A stretch of DNA of 64,000 bases from Streptococcus suis (GCF_019856455.1 NZ_CP082205.1:682001-746000); one strand, 5' to 3'; shown: positions 36,452 to 47,170, counted from the first letter of the stretch. Notes: a model not told the origin generated them from the letters alone. Program-made: numbers and translations.

Positions 36452-37927
36452 ATGTCTTATGTTTTAGGTATTGATCTTGGAACCAGTTCTTTAAAGGGGC
36501 TTTTGGTTACCAAAGAAGGAGAGCTTGTGGCGTCTGTCTCTGCTGAGTATGATTTGATGCATTTGCAACCAGGATTTAGTGAGCAGAATCCTAAAGATTG
36601 GCTTCTAGCTTGTGATAAGGTCTTTGATGCGTTGACAGATAAGGTAGCAGATTTTACCTCTCAATTAGAAGGTATTAGCTTTTCTGGCCAAATGCATAGT
36701 CTAGTCCTTTTAGATGGACGTGGCCATGTTTTACGACCGGCTATCTTGTGGAATGATACACGAACAAGTGCCCAGTGTCGTCAAATTGAAGAAAAACTTG
36801 GTAATCGCTTATTGGCGATTACTCGAAATAGGGCGCTTGAAGGTTTCACCCTACCAAAAATTCTTTGGGTACAGGAAAAGGAACCCGAAATTTGGGCTCA
36901 GGTGCGTCAGTTGATGCTACCAAAAGATTATTTGGGCTACTATTTGACAGGTAACCATCATACTGATTTTACTGATGCCGCAGGTACTCTCTTGCTTGAT
37001 ATCGAAAATGGAGAATGGTCTGCTGAAATTGCCGATACGTTTGGTATTCCTATCAGTTATTTACCAAAAGTTGTCGCTTCTTCCGTTCAAATTGGCACCG
37101 TTAGAAAGGAACTTCAAGAACGTTATGGTTTAGAAAATGCCGTCCAGGTCTTTGCGGGTGGTGCTGACAATGCTTGTGCAGCGGTGGGAGCAGGAATTTT
37201 ATCTAGTCAAGTCGGTATGGCAAGTATTGGGACATCAGGTGTTTTCCTCTCTTATGAAGGAAATAAGACACTTGATTATCAAGGAAAACTCCACTTTTTT
37301 AACCATGCTTTGAGTGGTAGTTACTATTCCATGGGTGTGACGTTGGCTGCTGGTCATAGTCTCAACTGGTTCCGTGATACCTTTGCCAAAGAGCAGAGCT
37401 TTTCGGATTTGTTAGCAACTATCAGTTCCATCTCTCCAGGGTCTAACGGCCTTCTCTTTACACCATATATTGTTGGAGAGAGGACGCCCCATGTTGATAG
37501 TCATATTCGTGGCTCATTTATCGGTATTGATACCAGCCATAGATTAGCACATTTTACAAGGAGTGTACTTGAAGGCATTACATTTTCTTTGAAAGATGCT
37601 CAAAGTCTTATGACAGAAGTGGCAGGAAAAACTTTTACCCGCATTGTTTCTGTCGGTGGTGGTGTTAAAAATAAAGATTGGCTCCAGATACAGGCAGACG
37701 TCTTTAATGCAGAAATTGTAACCTTAAAAGCTGAACAAGGACCAGGCTTAGGTGCGGCGATGCTAGCAGCTCTTGGTTTAGGATGGTTTGAGAATATGGA
37801 ATCCTGCGCAGACCACTTTGTAGCATACACTGACGCCATTCAGCCAATTCCAGAAAATGTCGCTGTCTACGAAACCATCTATCAGCACTATAAAGCCATT
37901 TACCCAAATGTCAAAAATATTAAGTGA
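36452..37927 (+). CDS. xylB: Xylulokinase
   Basis: 491 residues, FGGY carbohydrate kinase. Phosphorylates D-xylulose to xylulose 5-phosphate. N-terminal LGIDLGTSSLKGLL, the catalytic region GISFSGQMHSLVLLD and AILWNDTRT, C-terminal ATP-binding VSVGGGVKNKDWLQIQADVF. Follows xylA by 50 bp; 8 bp before the GH31 gene. Confidence 0.96.
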   Translation: MSYVLGIDLGTSSLKGLLVTKEGELVASVSAEYDLMHLQPGFSEQNPKDWLLACDKVFDALTDKVADFTSQLEGISFSGQMHSLVLLDGRGHVLRPAILWNDTRTSAQCRQIEEKLGNRLLAITRNRALEGFTLPKILWVQEKEPEIWAQVRQLMLPKDYLGYYLTGNHHTDFTDAAGTLLLDIENGEWSAEIADTFGIPISYLPKVVASSVQIGTVRKELQERYGLENAVQVFAGGADNACAAVGAGILSSQVGMASIGTSGVFLSYEGNKTLDYQGKLHFFNHALSGSYYSMGVTLAAGHSLNWFRDTFAKEQSFSDLLATISSISPGSNGLLFTPYIVGERTPHVDSHIRGSFIGIDTSHRLAHFTRSVLEGITFSLKDAQSLMTEVAGKTFTRIVSVGGGVKNKDWLQIQADVFNAEIVTLKAEQGPGLGAAMLAALGLGWFENMESCADHFVAYTDAIQPIPENVAVYETIYQHYKAIYPNVKNIK

Positions 37928-37935
37928 GGGTTTTT

Positions 37936-40008
37936 ATGGAAAAATCGTATATGAATAACTGTGAGATGACATATATCGAAAAAAGATTGGAAGATGAACT
38001 GTTACGAATTGAAGCTTGGGGAAATAATTCATTACGCATACGGGCATTTCCTACAGGTATAGTTGAAGAACATGTTAATGCCTTGACAGAACCAGTTCCG
38101 AATCCGCACTGTAAAGTAATTATCCATGAAAATGGCAATCAAGAAATAAGAAACGGGAAAATTAGTGCTATTATTGACCATCGTAATAAAATCAGTTTTT
38201 TTAATGAAAAAGGAGCATTAATATTACAAGAATTTATTCGCTTACGTGCAGTTAAACATGATGATGGTAGTGAAGATATCAGTACTATTAGTGTCACAAA
38301 GGATTTCAATTCTACTTTAAAGTTAAAATCGAGAGAATATCAGGCCAATAATCATGGCTCGGATTTTGCGGTAAAAGCAAGATTTGAGTCGAACCCCAAT
38401 GAAAAAATTTTTGGTATGGGACAGTATCAGCACGAATTTCTCGATTTAAAAAACACGGTTCTTGAATTAGCACAGCGTAATTCTCAATTTTCAACTCCAT
38501 TTTATCTATCTAGTCTAGGCTATGGTTTCTTATGGAATAATCCGGGTATAGGTAGTGTTACATTTGCCAAAAATTTGACAGAATGGTCTATGCGGGCTAC
38601 TACTTATATTGATTATTGGATTACGGTAGGCGATACTCCTAAAGAAATATTAAATCAGTATTGTTTGGTTACAGGTTTTGCCCCTTTGATGCCGAAACGC
38701 TTACTTGGTCTTTGGCAAAGTAAGTTGAGATACAGAACTCCCCAAGAAGTGTTGGATGTTTTAGAAGGTTATCGTCGGAGAAACATTCAATTATCCACAA
38801 TTGCAATTGATTACTTTCATTGGCCAAAGCAAGGAGAGTATCGATTTGATGAAAAATTTTGGCCGAATGTCAAAGAACTTATTAGCGAAATAAAAAATCA
38901 TTATAATGTGGAACCTATTATTTCAATCTGGCCAACTGTGCAATCGGATGCCAATAATTTTCAGACCTATCAGCAGAATGGATATCTTATTGGTATTAAT
39001 AAGGGAATTCGCTTTTCGATGAATATTCAAGGGCAGACTACTTTTATTGATACAACTAACCGAGAGGCTTGTCAATATGTTTGGCAACAGATAGAAGCAA
39101 ATTATAAGAAAAATGGCATTAACTATTACTGGATTGATGTAGCTGAACCAGGTTATGCAGTCTATGATTTTGATAATTATCGATACCAAAAAGGTCCAGT
39201 TCTTCAATGTGGGAATCTCTATCCTATTGGTTACTTGAAAATGATTTTTGATGGCAATAGTCAACAAGATTCAGAAGTTATTCTAGTTAGGGGGGCTTGG
39301 GCTGGAGCACAAAAATATGGTGCTTTACCTTGGTCAGGTGATATTGACTCTAGTTTTGAGTCTTTAAGAAATCAGGTCAATACAGGATTAAATGTTGGAA
39401 TGGCTGGTTTGCCATGGTGGACAACAGATATCGGAGGGTTTCATGGAGGAAATGCTGACGATCCAGAATTCAGAGAGTTGATGATTAGATGGTTTCAATA
39501 TTCTACCTTTTCACCGATTTTGAGAATGCATGGAGATCGCTTACCACATTCAAAATCTCTTTCTAACGAAGGTGGAGGGAAAATGCCTACAGGAGCACCT
39601 AATGAAATTTGGTCGTTTGGTAGGGAGGTGGAAAACATAATGATGCGATTCATCCGTATACGCGATGGGTTGAAGGAATATCTTTATCATCTAATGAAAG
39701 AAGCTCATGATTTTGGTTACCCGGTGATGAGATCCTTATTTTTTGAATATCCAAATGATTCAATGGCATGGGATGTGGATAACACTTATATGTTGGGAGA
39801 CTCTATTTTAGTAGCCCCTATTGTAGACTATCAACTCAGAGAAAGGATAGTTTATTTACCTGATGATAGAGAGTGGGTGCATCTGTTTAGTGAAAAGGAG
39901 TATCAAGGCGGTAGTTCTTACCTAATTCAAGCTCCTCTTGATGAGATTCCAGTATTTATTGTAAAAAATAAGTGGAGAGAAATTTCTACATATTTAGGCT
40001 CAATATAA
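37936..40008 (+). CDS. Glycoside hydrolase family 31 (alpha-xylosidase-like)
   Basis: 690 residues. Beta-sandwich N terminus, GH31 (beta/alpha)8 barrel with nucleophile Asp in YYWIDVAEPGY, acid/base Asp in ALPWSGDIDSSFESL, and the substrate-binding HGDR motif (RMHGDRLPHS). No signal peptide, so it acts in the cytoplasm. Location after xylA-xylB argues for alpha-xylosidase (YicI type, e.g. on isoprimeverose) over alpha-glucosidase; this is inference. ATG 37936 follows GTGAGGG. Confidence 0.85.
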   Translation: MEKSYMNNCEMTYIEKRLEDELLRIEAWGNNSLRIRAFPTGIVEEHVNALTEPVPNPHCKVIIHENGNQEIRNGKISAIIDHRNKISFFNEKGALILQEFIRLRAVKHDDGSEDISTISVTKDFNSTLKLKSREYQANNHGSDFAVKARFESNPNEKIFGMGQYQHEFLDLKNTVLELAQRNSQFSTPFYLSSLGYGFLWNNPGIGSVTFAKNLTEWSMRATTYIDYWITVGDTPKEILNQYCLVTGFAPLMPKRLLGLWQSKLRYRTPQEVLDVLEGYRRRNIQLSTIAIDYFHWPKQGEYRFDEKFWPNVKELISEIKNHYNVEPIISIWPTVQSDANNFQTYQQNGYLIGINKGIRFSMNIQGQTTFIDTTNREACQYVWQQIEANYKKNGINYYWIDVAEPGYAVYDFDNYRYQKGPVLQCGNLYPIGYLKMIFDGNSQQDSEVILVRGAWAGAQKYGALPWSGDIDSSFESLRNQVNTGLNVGMAGLPWWTTDIGGFHGGNADDPEFRELMIRWFQYSTFSPILRMHGDRLPHSKSLSNEGGGKMPTGAPNEIWSFGREVENIMMRFIRIRDGLKEYLYHLMKEAHDFGYPVMRSLFFEYPNDSMAWDVDNTYMLGDSILVAPIVDYQLRERIVYLPDDREWVHLFSEKEYQGGSSYLIQAPLDEIPVFIVKNKWREISTYLGSI

Positions 40009-40036
40009 GACTTTTATAACTAGTGGGGATGTATAA

Positions 40037-42099
40037 ATGGTCGGTATGGAAGATATACATTTTATTGACGGAGGTTGGGAGTATTCAGATGAAAATCTTC
40101 AACTCAGGGTTCTTTTCTATGAAACTAATCTTATTTATGTCTCATGCTCCCCAATCAATGTTGCGCTTACACGGGAAAAATCTTTAGAACGATTAAGTGT
40201 CCCCCCCTACATAGAGCATTTTTTTCAGAATGGAATACTACATTCAAAAAATAGGCAAATACAGGTTGAATTTGATGGCTGGCATTTAACCTTTTATGAT
40301 GGCGAAAAAAGATTATTAGAGGAGTATTTACGTAAACTCTCTCCAGTAAGGCGAATGATTGGGGAAGAATATGGTAACGTTAATATTCAGGAGCAACGTA
40401 GCTCTGCTCTGAATATATTACCTAGGGAGTTTATTTCCTTATCAGAAGAGAACTACCATGCTTATGCAAGATTTGAAGCAGATCCTAGTGAAAAAATAAT
40501 AGGCTTAGGTGCTTATCAAGATTCTCTATGGAATAAAAATGGAGGAGACTATGAATTAGCTCAAAGAAATTCTCAAAATGCACTACCATTCTATATTTCA
40601 GATAAAGGCTATGGATTTATTTGGCATTCTTCAGCAATTGGTAGAGTGACCTTAGGAAATAACAGGTATACTTGGGAATCTCAAGAAACGAAAGAAATTC
40701 ACTATACAATATTTTGTTCAGACAGCCCCAAGGGTGTACTACAGACCCTGACCAGTTTCACTGGAAGAGCTCCCATGATCTAGGATTGTGGCAGAGTAAA
40801 TTACGTTATCAAACTACTCAAGAAGTCAATGAGGTATTTACTGGATATAAGTTTAGAAACTTACCACTATCAGTCATTGTTATCGACTATTTTCACTGGA
40901 CAGAAGAAGGTGACTACTATTTTGATCAGACTTACTGGAGAGGCATTGAGAGGCTTGCTACAAATTGTAGAGAGGCTGGAGTCGAATTAATGATATCTGT
41001 TTGGCCAACAGTAAGTAAAGAGTCACGGCACTTCAAGTGGTTTAATAGTGAGAACCTGTTAATACAAAATAATACTCGGACAAAGAAATCAGTCGCCTTA
41101 TTTAACGGGTCATATCTTTTAGATTTATCCAGATCGTGGATGAGAATAATCCTGAAATACCTATTATTAAAAAATTATAGGAGGAAAGGTATACAATTAT
41201 TTTGGGCAGATCAAGCGGAACCCGAGTTAGATAGCTATCACCATAATCGATATAGTATATCAGGCATTAACTTTGCAAGTTGTGCTAATCGTTATTCTTT
41301 ATGGTATTTGGAGGCCATTCCTAAATATATAATTAATGATAAAAAGATAATATTTCCAACATTGATTAGGAATGTTTGGTTTGGAAGTCAAGAACAAGGA
41401 GCCTTGGCATGGTCCGGTGATATAGAAGGATCATTTGAATCATTAAGAGAACAAATAAGAATTGGTTTATCTATGGGAATCTGTGGACAAAGTTGGTGGA
41501 CAACAGATATCGGAGGATTCCATGAGTATAAAAATGATGCGAACTATTTTAGAGAACTATTAATCAGATGGTTTCAATTTGCGACATTTACTCCAATTTT
41601 ACGAATGCATGGAGATAGGCAACCCCACACCCCATCAATCGGGAAATCTGGTGGAGGGATTAGAACGAGTGGGGCATCAAATGAAATCTGGTCCTTTGGA
41701 GAAAAAGTTGAACAAATTTTAACAAAATTCCTTCATATTAGGGAAATATTACTACCATATTTAACTGTTATCTATACAGAATGTCATTTGACAGGTCTCC
41801 CTTTGATGCGACCACTATTTTTAGAGTTTCCTAGTGAGCCAGGAAGTTGGGAGATATCTGATTTTTATATGTTTGGTTCGGATTTACTAGTTTGCCCAGT
41901 TACTGACGAAAACTGCAAATTTCTGAGAGTCTATTTACCTCGAGGATACGAATGGGTTCACTTATTCACTAAAGAAATATTTATAGGAGGAATGTGGTAT
42001 GACATAGGTGTATCGCTTGAAAATATACCAGTTTTTAGAAAAAGTACTAGTTCTTTTCTAATGGGCATTGAAGATAAAATTTCAAAAATAGGAGGATAG
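40037..42099 (+). pseudogene. Second GH31 glycosidase, interrupted by a frameshift
   Basis: N-terminal 249 codons (40037-40783) end at a stop after FTGRAPMI; the barrel continues in the next frame from LGLWQSKLRYQTTQEV, near 40776-42099. One missing base near 40776 explains it by comparison with the paralogue at 37936 (TGFAPLMPKR-LLGLWQSKLRY). Catalytic residues survive: FWADQAEPE, ALAWSGDIEGSFE, RMHGDR. Either a recent mutation or a sequencing error. Confidence 0.82.
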
Positions 42100-42100
42100 A

Positions 42101-42580
42101 ATGGGAATTGTTTTAGTTAGAGTTGATCAGCGATTAGTTCATGGTATTGTAGTCACTCAGGTTACTAAAAGTGTTAATGCTAAGCGTATAATGGTCATAG
42201 ACGATCAGATTAGTCAGGACGAGAATCAAAAAGCTATAATGCGTATGAGTAAACCAGCTGGAACAGGGATGTCTATTATTAGTGTAGAAACAGCAGTTCA
42301 AAACATTTTAGCAGGGAAATACGAAGATCATAACGTTTTAGTTGTTGTACGAGACATATCAGTAATCGTTAAGCTAGTTGAGAGAGGTGTTTTCCTTCCA
42401 AAAATTCAGTTAGGAATTATCTTTGAGAGAGAAGATAGAGAAAGGTTTACAAAGAGTGTTTCCTTGAACCCGCAAGAACAGTTAGAGTTACAGGCACTTT
42501 CTTTAGAAGGGGTACCTATAATATTCCAGTTCACTCCTACTGACAAAGAAGAAGCTTTTGATAAATATGTAAAAAAATAA
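42101..42580 (+). CDS. PTS mannose/sorbose-family IIB component
   Basis: 159 residues, cytoplasmic phosphocarrier. Phosphorylation site His14 in VRVDQRLVHG. Start follows ATAGGAGGATAG, 1 bp after the GH31 stop, so tightly linked. Receives phosphate from IIA (44205) and passes it to the sugar entering through IIC/IID. Confidence 0.95.
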   Translation: MGIVLVRVDQRLVHGIVVTQVTKSVNAKRIMVIDDQISQDENQKAIMRMSKPAGTGMSIISVETAVQNILAGKYEDHNVLVVVRDISVIVKLVERGVFLPKIQLGIIFEREDRERFTKSVSLNPQEQLELQALSLEGVPIIFQFTPTDKEEAFDKYVKK

Positions 42581-42595
42581 TTATGGAGAATAACT

Positions 42596-43381
42596 ATGGC
42601 AGAAATAATACAAAATGTTTTAATAATTCTTCTACCGGCATACGCCTTAATTGACAATAGAGGAGCAACTATTATCAATCACTGGCCGATAACGGTTGGT
42701 TTGTTTGCAGGCATCATAATGGGAGATGTTCCTGCTGCTATGACTATTGCTGGAACTTTTCAATTAATGAGTTTAGGGGTTGCAGCTTTGGGAGGATCAT
42801 CTGTTCCGGACTATGCACTAGCAACAGTAGTATCTATTTTTCTTCATGCTAGAACCAATGTTGAACTAGGGACAGCAGTAGTAATTGGACTACCAGTAGG
42901 TATTTTAGCGCTCAACCTTGATGTTCTTACCCACACATTGAATTCTTTTGTAGCAAATAAATCTAAGAGTTTCATGCTTGAAGGAAAGTTTACATCAATG
43001 AAATTGGTAAACTGGATTAGTATTTTGATGGTTGCTCTGCAAGCTATTATTCCTATGGTCATTTTGGTAGCTTTTGGTCCGAAATTGATTAGTGGAATTG
43101 TTGACTCAGTACCAGCTTGGATTACTACTGGTTTAAATGTTGCAGGAGGAATGCTTCCAGTTATTGGGGTAGTAATGTTGATGAGATATATGCCACTAAA
43201 AAAATTCTTTTGGGCGGTACTAATTGGTTTTGTTTTTAGCGGATATGTCGGACTTCCGATTTTAGCGATATCTATGATTGGTCTTGCGATGGCATCTATT
43301 TATTACATGAATGAGAAGAAGCTATCATCACATTTAACATCGGAGGCTAAATTTGACGAAGGGGGACTTTTCGATGAATAA
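42596..43381 (+). CDS. PTS mannose/sorbose-family IIC component
   Basis: 261-residue membrane channel subunit of the mannose-family PTS: GLFAGIIMGDVPAAMTIAGTFQLMSLGVAALGGSS region and several helices. Ends in an 8-bp overlap with the IID gene. Confidence 0.93.
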   Translation: MAEIIQNVLIILLPAYALIDNRGATIINHWPITVGLFAGIIMGDVPAAMTIAGTFQLMSLGVAALGGSSVPDYALATVVSIFLHARTNVELGTAVVIGLPVGILALNLDVLTHTLNSFVANKSKSFMLEGKFTSMKLVNWISILMVALQAIIPMVILVAFGPKLISGIVDSVPAWITTGLNVAGGMLPVIGVVMLMRYMPLKKFFWAVLIGFVFSGYVGLPILAISMIGLAMASIYYMNEKKLSSHLTSEAKFDEGGLFDE

Positions 43382-44192
43382 GAAAATAGATACCAAATTA
43401 ACTAGAAAAGATCATTTACGAACTGCACTAAGATGGACATTTATTGGAAGTAATACAGTAAACTTTGGTACATTGCAGGGTGCTGGTTATGCTTGGGCAA
43501 TCGCTAATATTTTGAGGAAACTGTATCCCAATGATGATGATTACAAAAAAGCAATGGAGGTCGAATTTGAATATTTCAATACTACTCCATATATGGCTCC
43601 TGCAGTTTTAGGTGCTGATGTTGCAATTCAAGAACATGGAGGTATTGAGTCCCTAGATGCAGTTAGATCGGTAAAAACTTCTTTAATGGGACCGTTGGCG
43701 GGGATTGGAGACTCTATATTGTGGGTCCTATTTCCAACGATTATGGGGTCAATCGGTGGCTACATGGCATTAGAAGGGAACCCTCTTGGAGCAATTATTT
43801 GGATTTCATTAAACCTTCTTTTAGTCTTATTCCGAATTAAATTATATGACTTAGGTTATAAATCAGGTGTACGTCTGGTTACAGATTTAGCAAGCCAGTT
43901 GAATCTATTCACGGAATCTGCCTCAATTATAGGTCTAACGGTAGTGGGAAGTATGGTTGCTACTGCTGTCAAACTTTACACGCCAATAGAATTTCATTTT
44001 AAAGATGTTTCAATAGGTTTACAATCAGAAATTTTTGATCGTATTGTTCCTGGGTTATTACCAATTTTACTAACTCTTTTGGTTTACTGGTTGATGGAGA
44101 AAAAGAAATTAGGGTTCTTACATCTAATAATTATTCTTCTTGTTTTTTCTTTAATTGGCGCATATTTGGGAATTTTAGGTATTCAACCATAG
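43374..44192 (+). CDS. PTS mannose/sorbose-family IID component
   Basis: 272 residues with the family-defining EIID pattern: LTRKDHLRTALRWTF near the start, NTTPYMAPAVLGADVAIQE, TSLMGPLAGIGDSILWVLFP. ATG 43374 overlaps the IIC stop by 8 bp, and GGGG before it is the likely ribosome-binding site. With IIC it forms the membrane translocator. Confidence 0.93.
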   Translation: MNKKIDTKLTRKDHLRTALRWTFIGSNTVNFGTLQGAGYAWAIANILRKLYPNDDDYKKAMEVEFEYFNTTPYMAPAVLGADVAIQEHGGIESLDAVRSVKTSLMGPLAGIGDSILWVLFPTIMGSIGGYMALEGNPLGAIIWISLNLLLVLFRIKLYDLGYKSGVRLVTDLASQLNLFTESASIIGLTVVGSMVATAVKLYTPIEFHFKDVSIGLQSEIFDRIVPGLLPILLTLLVYWLMEKKKLGFLHLIIILLVFSLIGAYLGILGIQP

Positions 44193-44204
44193 CGAAGGAG
44201 ACAT

Positions 44205-44621
44205 ATGCAAAAAATTGTTATTGCGACTCACGAAAGATTGGCAGAAGGTTATTATAGAACATTGAATTATCTTATCCCAGAGATGCCTGAAATAATAATT
44301 CTCTCCGCTTATATTGAGACTAATTCTATACAAGAACAAGTAGATGATATCTATCAAAATTTGAAGGATGAGGATAAACTTATCGTACTTACAGATATTG
44401 CTGCTGGATCAGTTAATCAAAGCTTTTGTCGCTATATTTCAAGGCCAAATACACTAATAGTTTCAGGAATAAATTTACCCTTGGTAATGAGCATTATTTT
44501 GGAGGCGATGCATACTGAACTAGACTTACCTAAAATACGAACATTAGTCAGTGAAGCTCAAGAGCAGTTACTTGTTGTTAATGATGTCCTACGAAATTTT
44601 GAGATAGAAACAGATGAGTAA
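44205..44621 (+). CDS. PTS mannose-family IIA component
   Basis: 138 residues; phosphorylation site His9 in IVIATHERLAEG, D-x-AAGS motif (TDIAAGSVNQSF). Cytoplasmic, phosphorylated by HPr. Last gene of the xyl-GH31-PTS cluster, closed by a terminator. Confidence 0.92.
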   Translation: MQKIVIATHERLAEGYYRTLNYLIPEMPEIIILSAYIETNSIQEQVDDIYQNLKDEDKLIVLTDIAAGSVNQSFCRYISRPNTLIVSGINLPLVMSIILEAMHTELDLPKIRTLVSEAQEQLLVVNDVLRNFEIETDE

Positions 44622-44689
44622 CATTAATGATATCAATTTTACTTCTCATCTATTTCAGTTCTTTGTTGCTTAGACCTACAAATGTTAAA

Positions 44690-44718
44690 AACCTCCTAAA
44701 ATTGTTAGGAGGTTTTTT
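44690..44718 (+). terminator. Terminator of the xyl-GH31-PTS operon
   Basis: AACCTCCTAA pairs with TTAGGAGGTT, followed by TTTT; perfect 10-bp stem. Confidence 0.9.
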
Positions 44719-44877
44719 GGTATCGACTTTTTTAGTCTCTACAACTAGCGCAATTTTAAAAAGTTCTTTAAAGGTTTTGGAAGGAGAATACTGTATTGAA
44801 TCAAAAATTTCGGTCATTTCAGGAACTTAGTAAAGTAAGATAACGAAGTTATGAAAAAAAAGAATATATGACTCACT

Positions 44878-45957
44878 TTAAAAATACAAGAGTTCTTTCG
44901 GCGTCTGGGTAAAGACTTCAAAGCCATTTTTGGTAACGTAACCACTATCCTCGATACGAACACCAACTTTTCCAGGGATGTAAATACCTGGCTCGACAGA
45001 GAAACACATACCTTCTTCGATGACTAAATCATTGCCTTCCATAATCGATGGGAATTCATGGACGCTCATTCCCAAACCGTGACCGAGTCGGTGGTTGAAG
45101 TACTCGCTATAACCTGCTTTTTCAATCACAGAGCGAGCGACATAGTCAATCTCGCCAGCAGTCACACCAGGCTTAATCATATTGACCGCGGCCATGTGAG
45201 CCTCCAGAGTCAAGTTGTAAATATCTTTTTTAAACTGATCAGGTTTACCGACAGCGACAGTCCGTGTCATATCAGACGTATAACCCAAAGTTTCCACGCC
45301 TAGGTCGAACAATAGCAGAGCGTTATTCTCGATTTTGTTTGTTGAGGGAATACCGTGTGGATTTGCGGCATTGTCGCCTGTTAAGACCATGGTCTCAAAG
45401 CTCATTTTTGAGATGCCTTGTTTCTTCATTTCAAATTCAATCTGAGCAATAATATCAGTTTCGGTCACATCGAGTGAGATGTTATTGAAACCAACCTGCA
45501 TAGCCTTATCTGCAAACTCTCCAGCAACCAGCATTTTTTCAATTTCATCACGAGACTTGATCAATTTCATAGTATTAATCAGAGGCGTAATGTCTGAAAA
45601 TGGTTGGCTAAAGATAGACTGAAGACCATGGTAGCGGGTTAAATTCAAATTATCAAATTCTGCACCGATTGCTGAGAAAGATTTTTGTGGTAATTTGCTC
45701 TTGATAATCTGCCATGGATTTTCTGAGTCCATATAGCCGGCTACAGGAAAATCAACAGTGGCAACCGCACGCTCTACATCCAAGGCAGGGAGAAAGAGTA
45801 GTGAGTCGTGGTCAGGCATAACAAAGAGCATCATGTGGCGCTCATGAGGATCACTATGATAGCCAGTCAGATAATAGATGCTAACTGGATCAGAGAAGAT
45901 TGCCAAGTCCATTTTGTTGGCTTCTAAGTAGGATTTAACATGATGTAATTTTGACAT
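44878..45957 (-). CDS. pepQ: Xaa-Pro dipeptidase
   Basis: 359 residues, M24B prolidase. Metal ligands seen as DLGVETLGYTSDMTRT (two Asp), HRLGHGLGMSVHE (His), FSVEPGIY (Glu) and VRIEDSGYV (Glu). Releases C-terminal proline from dipeptides in the cytoplasm. Divergent from ccpA, the conserved lactic acid bacterial arrangement. Confidence 0.95.
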   Translation of the reverse strand: MSKLHHVKSYLEANKMDLAIFSDPVSIYYLTGYHSDPHERHMMLFVMPDHDSLLFLPALDVERAVATVDFPVAGYMDSENPWQIIKSKLPQKSFSAIGAEFDNLNLTRYHGLQSIFSQPFSDITPLINTMKLIKSRDEIEKMLVAGEFADKAMQVGFNNISLDVTETDIIAQIEFEMKKQGISKMSFETMVLTGDNAANPHGIPSTNKIENNALLLFDLGVETLGYTSDMTRTVAVGKPDQFKKDIYNLTLEAHMAAVNMIKPGVTAGEIDYVARSVIEKAGYSEYFNHRLGHGLGMSVHEFPSIMEGNDLVIEEGMCFSVEPGIYIPGKVGVRIEDSGYVTKNGFEVFTQTPKELLYF

Positions 45958-46076
45958 AGTGGAGCCCTTTCTAGCATGTAGTGGTAAAAAAAGTGAAAAT
46001 TTCGTTTATTATATAGACTATTGTTCCAAAAAATGAAAAAAATTGCAAGTATTATCAAAAAAATGGCGTTTTTCTC

Positions 46077-46105
46077 TTGAAAGTGGTTTCAAAAAGTGAT
46101 ACACT
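46077..46105 (+). promoter_or_regulatory. ccpA promoter with overlapping cre-like site
   Basis: TTGAAA (46077-46082), 17-bp spacer, TACACT (46100-46105). TGAAAGTGGTTTCA (46078-46091) matches the cre consensus at all but one position and covers the -35, suggesting autoregulation. A second half-site TGAAAGCG lies at 46114. Confidence 0.75.
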
Positions 46106-46165
46106 ATTGTTGAGTGAAAGCGTAATTTTCATAGAAATAGAATATTGAAAGGGAGTACAAAAGTT

Positions 46166-47170
46166 ATGTTAAACACTGATGATACGGTTACGATTTACGA
46201 TGTCGCCCGTGAAGCAGGTGTATCCATGGCGACAGTATCGCGCGTGGTAAATGGGAATAAAAACGTAAAGGAAAATACTCGTAAAAAAGTATTAGAAGTC
46301 ATCGACCGTTTGGATTATCGTCCAAATGCTGTTGCACGTGGATTGGCCAGCAAGAAGACTACCACTGTGGGGGTTGTGATTCCAAATATTGCTAATGCTT
46401 ATTTTGCAACCTTGGCCAAAGGTATCGATGATATTGCCGATATGTACAAATACAATATCGTCCTAGCAAACAGTGATGAAAATGATGAGAAAGAAATCAA
46501 TGTGGTAAATACCCTATTCTCAAAACAGGTGGACGGAATCATTTTCATGGGCTATCATTTGACAGACAAGATTCGTGCGGAGTTTTCACGCTCACGTACA
46601 CCGATTGTTTTAGCTGGTACCGTGGACTTGGAGCACCAATTACCTAGCGTCAATATTGACTATGCTGCCGCTAGTGTTGATGCAGTCAATCTATTAGCTA
46701 AGAACAACAAGAAAATTGCCTTTGTATCAGGGCCGCTTGTAGATGACATCAACGGTAAAGTTCGTTTTGCAGGCTACAAACAAGGCTTGAAGGACAACGG
46801 AATCGAGTTTAACGAAGGATTGGTTTTTGAATCCAAGTATAAATACGAGGAAGGCTATGCTCTAGCAGAACGTATTTTGAATGCCGGAGCAACTGCAGCT
46901 TATGTTGCAGAAGATGAGATTGCTGCAGGTCTATTGAATGGTGTCAGTGATATGGGCGTCAAGGTTCCAGAAGACTTTGAAATCATTACAAGTGATGATT
47001 CCCTAGTGACCAAGTTTACCCGTCCAAACCTGACCTCTATCAATCAGCCACTATATGATATTGGTGCAATTGCTATGCGCATGCTTACCAAAATCATGCA
47101 CAAGGAAGAGTTGGAAAACCGTGAGGTAGTTCTTAACCACGGAATCAAAGTACGGAAATCAACTAAGTGA
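46166..47170 (+). CDS. ccpA: Catabolite control protein A
   Basis: 334 residues, LacI/GalR family. Helix-turn-helix VTIYDVAREAGVSMATVSRVVNG, hinge RPNAVARGLASKKT, and the periplasmic-binding-like core. Binds cre sites together with HPr-Ser-P and is the master of carbon catabolite control; cre-like sites occur here before xylA and ccpA. ATG 46166 follows AAAGGGAG; an in-frame TTG at 46145 is rejected. Confidence 0.97.
   Translation: MLNTDDTVTIYDVAREAGVSMATVSRVVNGNKNVKENTRKKVLEVIDRLDYRPNAVARGLASKKTTTVGVVIPNIANAYFATLAKGIDDIADMYKYNIVLANSDENDEKEINVVNTLFSKQVDGIIFMGYHLTDKIRAEFSRSRTPIVLAGTVDLEHQLPSVNIDYAAASVDAVNLLAKNNKKIAFVSGPLVDDINGKVRFAGYKQGLKDNGIEFNEGLVFESKYKYEEGYALAERILNAGATAAYVAEDEIAAGLLNGVSDMGVKVPEDFEIITSDDSLVTKFTRPNLTSINQPLYDIGAIAMRMLTKIMHKEELENREVVLNHGIKVRKSTK

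Noticed and set aside
44627..44830. 67-codon ORF after the PTS IIA gene
   Set aside because: Runs through the operon terminator and has no ribosome-binding site.
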